Origin: Sphingomonas sp. BK580 | GTDB lineage: Bacteria; Pseudomonadota; Alphaproteobacteria; Sphingomonadales; Sphingomonadaceae | DNA: 64,000 nt | Assembly: GCF_014194975.1 (NCBI RefSeq) | Contig: NZ_JACIAY010000009.1 | Location: 1 to 64,000, forward strand | Reading direction: 5' to 3' | The notes under the pieces: generated by a model | The model's input: the letters and a program-made list of their open reading frames with translations, nothing else | Databases searched by the model: none | Told to the model about the DNA's origin: nothing | Position numbers and translations under genes: made by a program | Shown here: piece after piece, positions 28,154 through 36,513 of the stretch | How the letters are laid out: each line of letters starts with the position of its first letter | Numbering within the stretch: position 1 is the first letter of the stretch

Positions 28154-28412
28154 CAGTATTAGGTTTAGGTTGCGCCGGGACAGCTATTCCACTTTTTCAG
28201 TATCGCGTGTCACAGCAAGGCGAGGAGAGAGGAGAAACGAAAATTAGTACTTAGAGGTAACGATTGCACTAACTTGGTACGTGACGACGGGCAGCCGCTC
28301 AAAGACATAACCAACCACTGAATCGGAAAACCGACGGTCACTAGGTTCGATCTCGCGGCTTGCAGGAAAACTGATCGTATCTTGACAGTAGCCAGCTATC
28401 AGGAGGACAGAA
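28154..28412. other. AT-richer intergenic stretch
   Basis: About 260 bases with clearly lower GC than the rest of the window, without an open frame that starts well. It probably holds the promoter of the small gene at 28413. Confidence 0.4.
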
Positions 28413-28589
28413 ATGGATTCCCTAACTTTCTGGCTGCATATGGATAGTGACTTCATGTGGTGCTGGTATTGCTTCGATGGCAATCGGACGATCATGGCTC
28501 GCTCATCTCGTAGCTATTTCAGCCGCGACGAGGCCAAGGCCGCTGTCATGGCTGCCAAGGCTCGGATGATCCAGGCAGCAGCCGCGTAA
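28413..28589 (+). CDS. small YegP/DUF1508-like protein
   Basis: A 58-residue open frame with AGGAGGA five bases before the ATG. The protein has WCWYCFDGNRTIMARSS followed by YFSRDEAKAAV, which follows the layout of one DUF1508/YegP unit: aromatic strand, N-x-x-I-x-x-S-S turn, then an S-x-x-A helix. The match is by eye, and the family function is unknown. Base composition is lower in GC than the neighbours, which hints at a separate origin. Confidence 0.62.
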   Translation: MDSLTFWLHMDSDFMWCWYCFDGNRTIMARSSRSYFSRDEAKAAVMAAKARMIQAAAA

Positions 28590-28644
28590 TGAAGGGAGCG
28601 GCCGTTGGTCGCTCCCTCTCGCCTTACAGACGGAGGTCCGACCC

Positions 28645-29541
28645 ATGACCCCCAGCTGGCATCCCGCGCCCGACAGCGGCATCGCGGTCCGCGCGATCGC
28701 CGCCAACGGCCTCACCTTCGAGGTCGCCGAGGCGGGCAGCGGCGAGCATCTCGCGCTGTGCCTCCACGGCTTCCCCGAGCTGCACTATAGCTGGCGTCAC
28801 CAGATGCCGCTGCTCGCCGAGCTCGGCTATCGCGTCTGGGCGCCCAACCAGCGCGGCTACGGCGGCAGCTCCCGCCCGTCCGCGATCGCCGACTATACGA
28901 TGGACCGGATCGTCGCCGACGCCGCCGCGCTGTTTGACGCGAGCGGCGCGCGCACGCTGACGCTGATCGCGCACGACTGGGGCGGCGCGATCGCGTGGAA
29001 CTTCGCGATCAACAAGGTCCGGCCGCTCGAGCGGCTGGTGGTGATGAACCTGCCCCACCCCGCCTGCTTCGCCGCGGCGCTTCGCCACGCGCCGCAGCGG
29101 CGGCGCAGCTGGTACATGGGCGCGTTCCAGCTCCCGTGGCTGCCCGAGCGCGTGATGGCGCTCGGCGACGCCGCGCTGGTGCGCCGCGCCTTCCGCGGCA
29201 TGGCGGTGGACAAGACGCGCTTCCCCGACGCGGTGCTCGACGTCTACGCCGCGGCGGCGCGGCGGCCGGGCGCGCTCAGGGCGATGATCGACTGGTATCG
29301 CGCCGCCGCGCGCCACCGCGACAGGATGCGCTTCGGCAACGGCGGGCGGGTCGAGGTGCCGACGCTGATGGTGTGGGGCGAGGAGGACAAGGCGCTCGGA
29401 CTGGAGACGCTCGACGGCACCGAGCGCTACGTCGCCGATCTCACCGTGCGGCGGCTGCCGGGCGTGTCGCACTGGGTGCAGCAGGAGGCGCCCGAGGCGG
29501 TCAACGCGATCCTGCGCGAGTGGCTGCCGCGGGTCGCTTGA
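28645..29541 (+). CDS. epoxide-hydrolase-like alpha/beta hydrolase
   Basis: Alpha/beta-fold hydrolase of 298 residues. The oxyanion segment LHGFPELHYSWRHQ and nucleophile elbow AHDWGGAIAW (Asp as nucleophile) are those of soluble epoxide hydrolases and haloalkane dehalogenase relatives. The acid residue is in VWGEEDKALG and the histidine in GVSHWVQQEAP. GGAGG lies ten bases before the ATG. The natural substrate cannot be read from sequence. Confidence 0.9.
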   Translation: MTPSWHPAPDSGIAVRAIAANGLTFEVAEAGSGEHLALCLHGFPELHYSWRHQMPLLAELGYRVWAPNQRGYGGSSRPSAIADYTMDRIVADAAALFDASGARTLTLIAHDWGGAIAWNFAINKVRPLERLVVMNLPHPACFAAALRHAPQRRRSWYMGAFQLPWLPERVMALGDAALVRRAFRGMAVDKTRFPDAVLDVYAAAARRPGALRAMIDWYRAAARHRDRMRFGNGGRVEVPTLMVWGEEDKALGLETLDGTERYVADLTVRRLPGVSHWVQQEAPEAVNAILREWLPRVA

Positions 29542-29589
29542 GCGCGGCGGGGCGAGAGGCCCCGGCCGACCGACGCTCCAGCCGGCGCC

Positions 29590-29673
29590 GTGCTCCGGCG
29601 CACGCCGGGACCCAGGGCCACGGGGGGGGTGGGGACGTGCGTGGCCCTGGGTTCCTGCGTGCGCAGGAACACG
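29590..29673. repeat. palindromic repeat family A, copy A4
   Basis: Arms GTGCTCCGGCGCACGCCGGG and GTTCCTGCGTGCGCAGGAAC, with CCCAGGGCCA and TGGCCCTGGG inside. It lies 48 bases after the hydrolase stop and is followed 40 bases later by repeat C1. Confidence 0.82.
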
Positions 29674-29712
29674 GGAGAGGCGTTGGCAGCGGCCACTCCC
29701 CGCGCTCCATCC

Positions 29713-29855
29713 GTCATCCTGGACTCGTGTCAGGATCCACGGCGCAGCGGACGTAGCCGCCGCCGCGGGAGAGTGATGCGGGCGGCGACCGCTTCACCCT
29801 CCACTTGGCCTCCAGGTGAGCGGCCGAGTAGATCCTGAGACGAGTTCAGGATGAC
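29713..29855. repeat. inverted repeat family C, copy C1
   Basis: Outer arms GTCATCCTGGACTCGTGTCA and ACGAGTTCAGGATGAC, with inner GGATCCAC and GATCCTGAGA. About 90 variable bases separate the arms. It fills most of the gap before the convergent pgi gene. Confidence 0.8.
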
Positions 29856-29902
29856 GGCAGCGTAGCGTCGGGAGAGGAGAGGAGCGAAGAGGAAGCCCCC
29901 CT

Positions 29903-31393
29903 TCACTCCCCGAAGGCGCGCCTGATCAAATCCGCGGTGGAGGCGTCGAAGTCGCCGCCGCCCTTGGCGGCCGCCTTGGCCATCTCCTTGCCGAGCTCGA
30001 CGCCGAACTGATCGAACGAGTTGATCCCCAGCAGCACGCCGTTCACGAACACGCGATGCTCGTAGAAGGCGATCAGCGCGCCGAGCGTGCGCGCGTCGAG
30101 CCGGTCGAGCAGCAGCGTCGACGACGGGCGGTCGCCGGGATAGCTGCGCGCCGGATCGTCGACCTGCTTGCCCGTCATCAGCGCCGCGCCCTGCGCGAAG
30201 GCGTTGAGCAGCAGCTGCCGGTGGTGCTCGGGCGGCAGCGTGTCGCCCGCCTCGATCACCGCGAGGAACTCCACCGGCACGAGATGCGTGCCCTGGTGGA
30301 GCAGCTGGAACACCGCGTGCTGCGCGTCGGTGCCCACCCCGCCCCAGGTGATCGGCGCGGTGGGGCGGCCGACCGGCCGGCCGTCGACCGTCACGCCCTT
30401 GCCGTTCGACTCCATCTCGAGCTGCTGGAGATAGCTCGGCAGCAGCCGCAGCCGCTCGTCATAGGCGAAGGGCGCGCGCGTCTCGGCGTGGCGCACCTGG
30501 GTGTAATAGAGGTCGGCGAAGGCGGCGACCGCGGGGGCGTTCTCGTGCAGCGCGGCGAGGCGGAAGTGGCGGTCCATCTCGGCCGCGCCCTCGAGCAGCT
30601 CCTCGAACTGGTCCCAGCCGAGCGCGATCGCGGCGGGGAAGCCGATCGACGACCAGAGCGAGTAGCGGCCGCCGACGCCCTCCGAGAAGGGCAGGATGCG
30701 GGTCTCGTCGACGCCCCACTCGATCGCCTTCTCGGGCGAGGCGGTCAGCGCGATCACGCGGCCGTACGGGTCCTCGACGCCGGCACCGGTCATCCACTGG
30801 ATGACGCTCTCGGCGTTCATCATCGTCTCGGTGGTGGTGAAGGTCTTGGAGGCGACCACCAGCAGCGTCGTCTCGGGGTCGAAATCGTCGAACACGTCGT
30901 CCAGCGCCATGCCGTCGACGTTCGAGACGATCGCGACGTCGTAGCGGTCGCTGCCGCGGCCGAGCGCGTCGACCAGCAGGTGCGGCCCCAGCGCCGAGCC
31001 GCCGATGCCGACATGGAGGATCGAGCGCACCGGGCCGAACGCCTCGGCCTCGATCGCGTCGATCAGCCCGCGCATGCGCGCGTGGTACGAGGCCGCGCGC
31101 GCCACGCTCTCGGCCTTGCCCTCGCCGCGCTCGGCGGTGTGCTCGACCGGGCGGTCCTCGGTGACGTTGACGTTGGCGCCCGCGAACATCGCCTCGCGCT
31201 TGCCCGCCAGGTCGACCGACTTGGCCAGCGCCTCGAAGGCGGTGAGCGCGTCGGCGGTGAGATGCGTCTTCGACCAGTCGAAGTGGATGCCGGCGACGTC
31301 GAGCGACAGCCGCTTCAACCGATCCGGGTCGTTGGCGAAGAGCGCCTCGAGCCGCTCCTGCGGCAGCGCCTCGATCGTCGACCAGTCCGCCAT
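29903..31393 (-). CDS. pgi: glucose-6-phosphate isomerase
   Basis: Interconverts glucose 6-phosphate and fructose 6-phosphate in glycolysis and gluconeogenesis; 496 residues. Family signatures are HVGIGGSALGPHLL, VVASKTFTTTETM (phosphate-binding SIS part), FSEGVGGRYSLWSSIGFP and the C-terminal GINSFDQFGVELGK with the active-site lysine. The start at 31393 has AAGGA upstream; an earlier in-frame ATG at 31450 lacks both a ribosome-binding site and similarity. Confidence 0.96.
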   Translation of the reverse strand: MADWSTIEALPQERLEALFANDPDRLKRLSLDVAGIHFDWSKTHLTADALTAFEALAKSVDLAGKREAMFAGANVNVTEDRPVEHTAERGEGKAESVARAASYHARMRGLIDAIEAEAFGPVRSILHVGIGGSALGPHLLVDALGRGSDRYDVAIVSNVDGMALDDVFDDFDPETTLLVVASKTFTTTETMMNAESVIQWMTGAGVEDPYGRVIALTASPEKAIEWGVDETRILPFSEGVGGRYSLWSSIGFPAAIALGWDQFEELLEGAAEMDRHFRLAALHENAPAVAAFADLYYTQVRHAETRAPFAYDERLRLLPSYLQQLEMESNGKGVTVDGRPVGRPTAPITWGGVGTDAQHAVFQLLHQGTHLVPVEFLAVIEAGDTLPPEHHRQLLLNAFAQGAALMTGKQVDDPARSYPGDRPSSTLLLDRLDARTLGALIAFYEHRVFVNGVLLGINSFDQFGVELGKEMAKAAAKGGGDFDASTADLIRRAFGE

Positions 31394-31494
31394 GTCATCT
31401 GTCCTTCCGGCTGTCTCGTGTCGCGGCGCACAACGGGTCGGCGGCGCCAAGGCTCCGCTTGACGCGACGCGACGGTTGCGCGACGCGGTGCTTC

Positions 31495-32310
31495 ATGGCC
31501 ACCCCCACTGCCGCCGGCAAGCCCGCGCGTTCGGAAACCGCCGAGACGATCCGCTTCCTGCTGAAGCTGGCGCTGTTCGTCTTCGTGCTGCGCAGCTTCA
31601 TCTTCTCGCCCTTCTCGATCCCGAGCGAGTCGATGCTGCCGCGGCTGCTGATCGGCGACTATCTGTTCGTCTCCAAGTGGAACTACGGCTACTCGCGCTG
31701 GTCGCTGCCGTGGGGCGTGCCGCTGATCCCCGGCCGCCTCTTCGCGCACGATCCGACCCGCGGCGACACGGTGGTGTTCCGCTCGATGGGGCCGGACGAC
31801 CATGACGTGATCAAGCGCGTGATCGGCCTGCCCGGTGACACGGTGCAGATGCGGGGCGGCCAGCTGTTCCTCAACGGCCAGGCGATCCCGAAGCAGCGGG
31901 TCGCCGACTTCGTCGTGCCGCTCTCGCCGAATTTCCCCGCGGAGAAGTGCGGCGCGCGCTTCCAGGACAGCGACGCGCAGGGGCAGCCGATCTGCCGCTA
32001 CCCGCGCTTCCGCGAGACGCTGCCGGGCGGCCGCAGCTACACTGTGCTCGACCAGGAGAACATCCCCGTCGCCGACGACACCGACGTGTACAAGGTGCCC
32101 GCGGGCAACGTCTTCCTGATGGGCGACAACCGCGACGATTCGGCGGACAGCCGTTTCGCCCCGCCGGTCGGCATGGGTTATATCCCGATGGAGCGGATCG
32201 AGGGCAAGGCGGTGGTCACCTTCTGGTCGACCGACGGCTCGTCCGAGTGGCTCAAGCCGTGGACCTGGGTCTCGGCGGCGCGCTTCCGCCGCATCGGGGA
32301 GGGCTTTTGA
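31495..32310 (+). CDS. lepB: signal peptidase I
   Basis: Membrane serine protease, 271 residues, that cuts signal peptides from exported proteins. One N-terminal transmembrane span (about 20-40) is followed by catalytic Ser46 in SIPSESMLP and Lys107 in DVIKRVIGLPGD. The C-terminal GDNRDDSADSR motif is complete. No clear ribosome-binding site is seen before the ATG at 31495; a TTG at 31459 is possible. rnc overlaps its stop, the usual lepB-rnc pairing. Confidence 0.95.
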   Translation: MATPTAAGKPARSETAETIRFLLKLALFVFVLRSFIFSPFSIPSESMLPRLLIGDYLFVSKWNYGYSRWSLPWGVPLIPGRLFAHDPTRGDTVVFRSMGPDDHDVIKRVIGLPGDTVQMRGGQLFLNGQAIPKQRVADFVVPLSPNFPAEKCGARFQDSDAQGQPICRYPRFRETLPGGRSYTVLDQENIPVADDTDVYKVPAGNVFLMGDNRDDSADSRFAPPVGMGYIPMERIEGKAVVTFWSTDGSSEWLKPWTWVSAARFRRIGEGF

Positions 32311-33026
32311 GCGACGCCGGCGACGATCTCGCCGGCTGGGTCGAGGCGCGGTTCGGCGTCCGTCCCGACGATCCCGCGCCGTTCGTCCGCGCGCTGACGC
32401 ACAGCAGTCACGCCGAGGGCCAGGCCGGCGGCAGCTATGAGCGGCTCGAGTTCCTCGGCGACCGCGTGCTGGGGCTGTCGATGGCGGAATGGCTGGTGGA
32501 GCTGTTCCCCGCCGAGCCCGAGGGGCAGTTGTCGAAGCGCTTCAACGCGCTCGTCACCGGCGCGGTATGCGCCGAGGTAGCGCGCGAGATCGGCGCCGAC
32601 GCGCGCGTGCGGCTCGGCAAGCAGGCGCGCGACGACGGCGCGCAGCACAGCGACAACGTGCTGGGCGACGTCGTCGAGGCGCTGCTCGGCGCGGTGTATC
32701 TCACCGCCGGGCTGGCGTCCGCGCGCGCGGCGGTGCGGCGGCTGTGGCACGACAAGGTCCATGTCGAGGCGCGCGCGCCGCAGCATCCCAAGTCGGCTCT
32801 GCAGGAATGGGCCGCGGCCAACCGCCGCGCGGTGCCCTCCTACGCGATCGTCGAGCGCGCCGGGCCGGGCCACGCGCCGCGCTTCACCGTGCGCGCGACG
32901 GTGGGCAAGGACGAGATGCTCGCGGAGGGCACCAGCAAGCAGGAGGCCGAGACCGAGGCGGCCAAGGCCCTGCTCGCCGCGCTGGCGGCGCAGGCGGCGC
33001 CGGCAAGGGGACGTCGGCGGCGGTGA
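32307..33026 (+). CDS. rnc: ribonuclease III
   Basis: Double-strand-specific endoribonuclease of 239 residues for rRNA and mRNA processing. The catalytic signature ERLEFLGDRVLGL lies near residues 45-57 and a second acidic pair in DNVLGDVVEALLGA. A double-stranded RNA-binding domain covers about residues 155-225 (KSALQEWAAAN to EAETEAAKALL). The start is a TTG at 32307 that overlaps the lepB stop, the only in-frame start that keeps the family N-terminus, so translation is probably coupled. Confidence 0.95.
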   Translation: MSDAGDDLAGWVEARFGVRPDDPAPFVRALTHSSHAEGQAGGSYERLEFLGDRVLGLSMAEWLVELFPAEPEGQLSKRFNALVTGAVCAEVAREIGADARVRLGKQARDDGAQHSDNVLGDVVEALLGAVYLTAGLASARAAVRRLWHDKVHVEARAPQHPKSALQEWAAANRRAVPSYAIVERAGPGHAPRFTVRATVGKDEMLAEGTSKQEAETEAAKALLAALAAQAAPARGRRRR

Positions 33027-33034
33027 CGTGGCTG

Positions 33035-33113
33035 TGCTCCTGCGCACGCAGGAGCCCAGAGCCGCGGGCGCTGCGCTCCGTCTCCCTAGGCTCCTGCGTG
33101 CGCAGGAGCACGG
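33035..33113. repeat. palindromic repeat family A, copy A5
   Basis: Arms GTGCTCCTGCGCACGCAGGA and GCTCCTGCGTGCGCAGGAGC; AGAGCC inside. It starts nine bases after the rnc stop and is followed 41 bases later by repeat C2. Confidence 0.85.
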
Positions 33114-33153
33114 CCGCATGTGGTGGAGTACGGCACCCTGCCCTTCCCTTAGC

Positions 33154-33247
33154 GTCATCCTGAACTCGTTTCAGGATCCACCGTGCGGCACGTACCGCCG
33201 CCGCTAGGTACGCGGCGCCGTGGATCCTGCGACAAGCTCAGGATGAC
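33154..33247. repeat. inverted repeat family C, copy C2
   Basis: Arms GTCATCCTGAACTCGTTTCA and GACAAGCTCAGGATGAC, with GGATCCACCG and CGTGGATCCT inside. Shorter loop than copy C1. With A5 it fills the gap between rnc and the HNH gene. Confidence 0.85.
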
Positions 33248-33330
33248 GCCAGCGGGTAGCTCCGTGATCTTCTCCACGCCGCTTCGACCACCCACCGGAA
33301 CACCCCGCCCGCCCCGCACATTCCACCCGC

Positions 33331-33669
33331 ATGGCGGGACGGGTGCGGCGCAAGCAGGGACTGGCCGAAGCCGAGCGGCGCGCCGCGACCGCGGCCGTGC
33401 TCTCCGATCGCTGCGCGCTGTGCGATCGCCCGCTCGGCCGCCGCGTCGAGTGGCACCACGTCGTGCCGCGCAGCGAGGGCGGACGCGACACCGTGCCGCT
33501 CCACCCGATCTGCCACCGCGCGATCCACGCCGCCGCCGACAACGCTGCCCTCGCCCGCGCGGGCACGCTGGACGCGATCCGCGACTGGCCCGCGATCGCG
33601 CGGTTCCTCGGCTGGATCGCGGACAAGCCACCCGACTTCCACGCGCCGACGAGACGCGGCGTCGCGTGA
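33331..33669 (+). CDS. HNH endonuclease domain protein
   Basis: A basic 112-residue protein with a single HNH domain. CALCDRPL supplies one metal-binding cysteine pair. WHHVVPRSEGG carries the catalytic His pair, and PICHRAIH completes the zinc/His site. Such small HNH proteins may be stand-alone nucleases; no restriction or toxin partner is adjacent. No strong ribosome-binding site precedes the ATG. Confidence 0.87.
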   Translation: MAGRVRRKQGLAEAERRAATAAVLSDRCALCDRPLGRRVEWHHVVPRSEGGRDTVPLHPICHRAIHAAADNAALARAGTLDAIRDWPAIARFLGWIADKPPDFHAPTRRGVA

Positions 33670-33683
33670 CTGCGGGAGAGCGC

Positions 33684-34985
33684 TCAGCCCGCCATCATCC
33701 CCAACAGCAGGTAGCCGTTGAGCCCGACGATCACCGCCGCGATCCCCCACGCCAGCCCCGCCAGCCAGCGCGGCGCGGCGAACTCGCCCATCAGCCGGCG
33801 GTTGGCGGTATAGGCCACCAGCGGGATCACCGCGAAGGGCAGTTGCAGGCTCAGCACCACCTGGCTCAACACCAGCAGCTCGGTCGCGCCGCGGTCGCCC
33901 ATCGCCGCGACCACCAGCACCGCCGGCACGATCGCGATCGCGCGAGTCACCAGCCGGCGCAGCCACACCGGCAGCCGCACGTCGAGGAATCCCTCCATCA
34001 CGATCTGCCCGGCCAGCGTGCCCGTCACGGTCGAGTTCTGCCCGCTCGCCAGCAGCGCCACCGCGAACACCGCGCTCGCCGCGCCGACGCCGAGCATCGG
34101 CGAGAGCAGCTCGTGCGCCTGCTCGATCTCGGCCACCTCGGTGCGGCCCGCGGTGTGGAAGGCGGCCGCCGCCAGGATCAGGATCGCGGCGTTGATGAAG
34201 AAGGCGAGCCCCAGCGCGACGGTCGAGTCGATCGTCGCCAGCCTGAGCGCCTCGCGCCGGTCGCGCGCGCCGCTGCCATAGGCCCGGGTCTGAACGATGG
34301 AGGAGTGGAGGTAGAGGTTGTGCGGCATCACCGTCGCGCCGAGGATGCCGATCGCGATGTAGAGCATCGCCGGGTTGGCCACGACGTCGCGCGAGGGCAC
34401 CAGCCCGCGCGCCGCGCCGCCCCAGTCGGGGTTGGCCCAGAACAGCTCGAACGCGAAACAGCCCGCGATGATGATCAGCAGGCTGGCGATGAACGCCTCG
34501 AGCCGGCGAAAGCCGTAGCGCTGCAGCGCGAGGATCAGGAAGACGTCGAGCGCGGTGACCACGACGCCATAGACCAGCGGCAGGCCGAACAGCAGCTTGA
34601 GCGCGATCGCGGTGCCGAGCACCTCGGCGAGGTCGCAGGCGATGATCGCGATCTCGGCCAGCCCCCATAGCAGCCAGGCGAGCGGGCGCGACGAATGCTG
34701 GCGGCAGGCCTGGGCGAGGTCGAGCCCCGCGCCGATGCCAAGCCGCGCCGACAGCGCCTGGAGCACGATCGCCATCAGGTTGGACAGCAGCACGACCGAG
34801 AGGAGCGCGTAGCCGAAGGCCGAGCCACCGGCGATGTCGGTGGCCCAGTTGCCCGGGTCCATATAGCCCACCGCGACGAGCCAGCCCGGCCCGACGAAGG
34901 CGAGCAGCTTGCGCCAGAACCCCGCCCCTTGCGGCACGGGAACGGTGGCGAAGCTGTCGCCGAGCGAGCGTGCAGGTGAGGTCAT
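33684..34985 (-). CDS. mntH: Nramp-family divalent metal transporter
   Basis: Proton-coupled Mn2+/Fe2+ importer of the inner membrane, 433 residues with about eleven hydrophobic spans. The metal-site motifs are [12 protein letters not shown] in the first span and [14 protein letters not shown] in the sixth. The start at 34985 gives the family N-terminus; the frame continues upstream only through the non-coding repeat E1. The HNH gene ends 14 bases away in the opposite direction. Confidence 0.95.
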   Translation of the reverse strand: MTSPARSLGDSFATVPVPQGAGFWRKLLAFVGPGWLVAVGYMDPGNWATDIAGGSAFGYALLSVVLLSNLMAIVLQALSARLGIGAGLDLAQACRQHSSRPLAWLLWGLAEIAIIACDLAEVLGTAIALKLLFGLPLVYGVVVTALDVFLILALQRYGFRRLEAFIASLLIIIAGCFAFELFWANPDWGGAARGLVPSRDVVANPAMLYIAIGILGATVMPHNLYLHSSIVQTRAYGSGARDRREALRLATIDSTVALGLAFFINAAILILAAAAFHTAGRTEVAEIEQAHELLSPMLGVGAASAVFAVALLASGQNSTVTGTLAGQIVMEGFLDVRLPVWLRRLVTRAIAIVPAVLVVAAMGDRGATELLVLSQVVLSLQLPFAVIPLVAYTANRRLMGEFAAPRWLAGLAWGIAAVIVGLNGYLLLGMMAG

Positions 34986-35057
34986 GTGGCGCGTTGAATG
35001 CGGGAGACGCGCCGCGGTTTCAATGGGGAGGGTGGCGAGCCGCTCGGAGCACCTCAG

Positions 35058-35199
35058 ATCCTCCCCGGCACGGGAAGAGGGAGCGCCGCGCGGTGCGCGG
35101 CGGTGGAGGGGGCTCGCCGCGAGCGAAGCGCTTGTGGAAAGCCCCTCCATCACCGGCCTTCGGCCGGCCCTCCCCCTCTCCGCCATGCGGGGCGGATCT
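35058..35199. repeat. inverted repeat family E, copy E1
   Basis: GATCCTCCCCGGCACGGGAA opens the left arm, and CCCTCTCCGCCATGCGGGGC with GGATC closes the right. An inner pair GGTGGAGGGGGCT and AGCCCCTCCATCACC with CCTTCGGCCGG is also present. It sits between the mntH start and the end of the amidohydrolase gene. Confidence 0.8.
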
Positions 35200-35202
35200 T
35201 TG

Positions 35203-36513
35203 CTATCGCGGCTCGTACGCCTTGGGCAGCGCGCCCTCGGTCGGGGTCAGGTAGCGGTCGCGCAGGTCGGTCTGGCGCGAGCGCATCGGCTGCGCGCGGC
35301 CGTCGACCCAGGTCGCCACGGGCGCCGACGACAGCTCGAGCGGGTCGCCGTCCCACAGCACCACGTCCGCACGCCGCCCTGGCCGCAGCGAGCCGATCTC
35401 GCCGCCCAGCCCGATCGCCTCGGCGGGGCCGCTGGTGATCGAGGCCCAGGCCTGGCCCCAGTCGAGCCCGGTCGCGCCCGGCACGCGCGTGATCGCCACG
35501 AGGTTGCCCGCGAACTGGCGCAGCACATGGTCGCCGCCCGACGCGCCGGTCGCGGCCAGCGCCACCTGCACCCCCGCCGCGCGCATCCGCCCGACGTTCG
35601 ACTCGGTCGCGGCGAGGCTCTCGAAGCTGGCGGGCAGGTCGGCGAGCGCGTGCGCGATGACCGGCACGCGCGCCGCGGCGATCTCGCGCGCCACCAACCA
35701 GCCCTCGGCCACGCCGACCAGCACCAGCTTCACCCTGGGGTAATCGCGCGTCATGCCGAGCACCTGGCGGATGTCCGCGGCGCGCTCGACATGGACCAGC
35801 AGCGGCAGCTGCCCGTCGAGCACGCGCCCGAGCGTCTCGGCGTCCGCGCGAGTCACCAGCGAGTCGCGCGACCGACCGTCGAACGCCTTGGGATCGCGGC
35901 GAAAGTCCTGCGCCTGCTGGAAGGCGTCGCGGAGCAGCGCCCAGGCCGCGGGGCGACTGCCGCCGGCGAGCTTGCCGCCGTCCTCGCCCAGCTCGACATA
36001 TTCGAAGGCGCGCGCGCGGGTCAGCGCGTCCGGGTCGCTGCCGAGATCGATCACCGCCCCCTGCCCGGCGAAGATCGACCCGCCCGCCTCGGGCGCGACG
36101 ATCGCGCGGGTCACGCCGCCGAGCCGCTCGTTGGCCACCTTCACGCCCGCGGGGTTGACCGCGACCGAGACGTCGATCGAGGCCTTGAACGGCGAGCCGC
36201 GCGCGCCCGCGTCGTTGCTCTCGGACACGCCGTCGGCGTCGACCAGCGACAGGTCGGTCATCGCCGAGACGACGCCGGGCGTCACCCATTTGCCGGTGGC
36301 GTCGACCACCTCCGCGCCCGCGGGCACCGCCACGCCAGCGCCCGCGGCGACGATGCGGCCGTTCGCGACCAACACGGTACCGCGCTCGATCGGCGCCGAG
36401 CCGTCGCCGATCGCGACGGTGCCGCCGGTGATCGCGATCGTCTGCGCCGCGGCGGGCAGCGCCAGCGCGCCGACGAGGAGCGCGGCGGAGGTGAGAAGCA
36501 GCGCGCGCGTCAC
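35203..36513 (-). CDS. amidohydrolase-family protein lacking HxH
   Basis: A 436-residue secreted protein (signal peptide ending ALPAAAQ) of the amidohydrolase superfamily. The N-terminal beta domain ([11 protein letters not shown]) and the C-terminal [18 protein letters not shown] are typical of imidazolonepropionase-like members. Where the metal-binding HxH should be, the sequence reads [12 protein letters not shown], so the canonical site is missing. It overlaps the stop of the next amidohydrolase upstream by four bases and is co-translated with it. A non-catalytic or partner role for the adjacent active paralogue is plausible. Confidence 0.86.
   Translation of the reverse strand: MTRALLLTSAALLVGALALPAAAQTIAITGGTVAIGDGSAPIERGTVLVANGRIVAAGAGVAVPAGAEVVDATGKWVTPGVVSAMTDLSLVDADGVSESNDAGARGSPFKASIDVSVAVNPAGVKVANERLGGVTRAIVAPEAGGSIFAGQGAVIDLGSDPDALTRARAFEYVELGEDGGKLAGGSRPAAWALLRDAFQQAQDFRRDPKAFDGRSRDSLVTRADAETLGRVLDGQLPLLVHVERAADIRQVLGMTRDYPRVKLVLVGVAEGWLVAREIAAARVPVIAHALADLPASFESLAATESNVGRMRAAGVQVALAATGASGGDHVLRQFAGNLVAITRVPGATGLDWGQAWASITSGPAEAIGLGGEIGSLRPGRRADVVLWDGDPLELSSAPVATWVDGRAQPMRSRQTDLRDRYLTPTEGALPKAYEPR

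Noticed and set aside
33027-33330. Possible small gene between rnc and the HNH gene
   Set aside because: The stretch is filled by repeats A5 and C2; the open frames are read-through of these palindromes.
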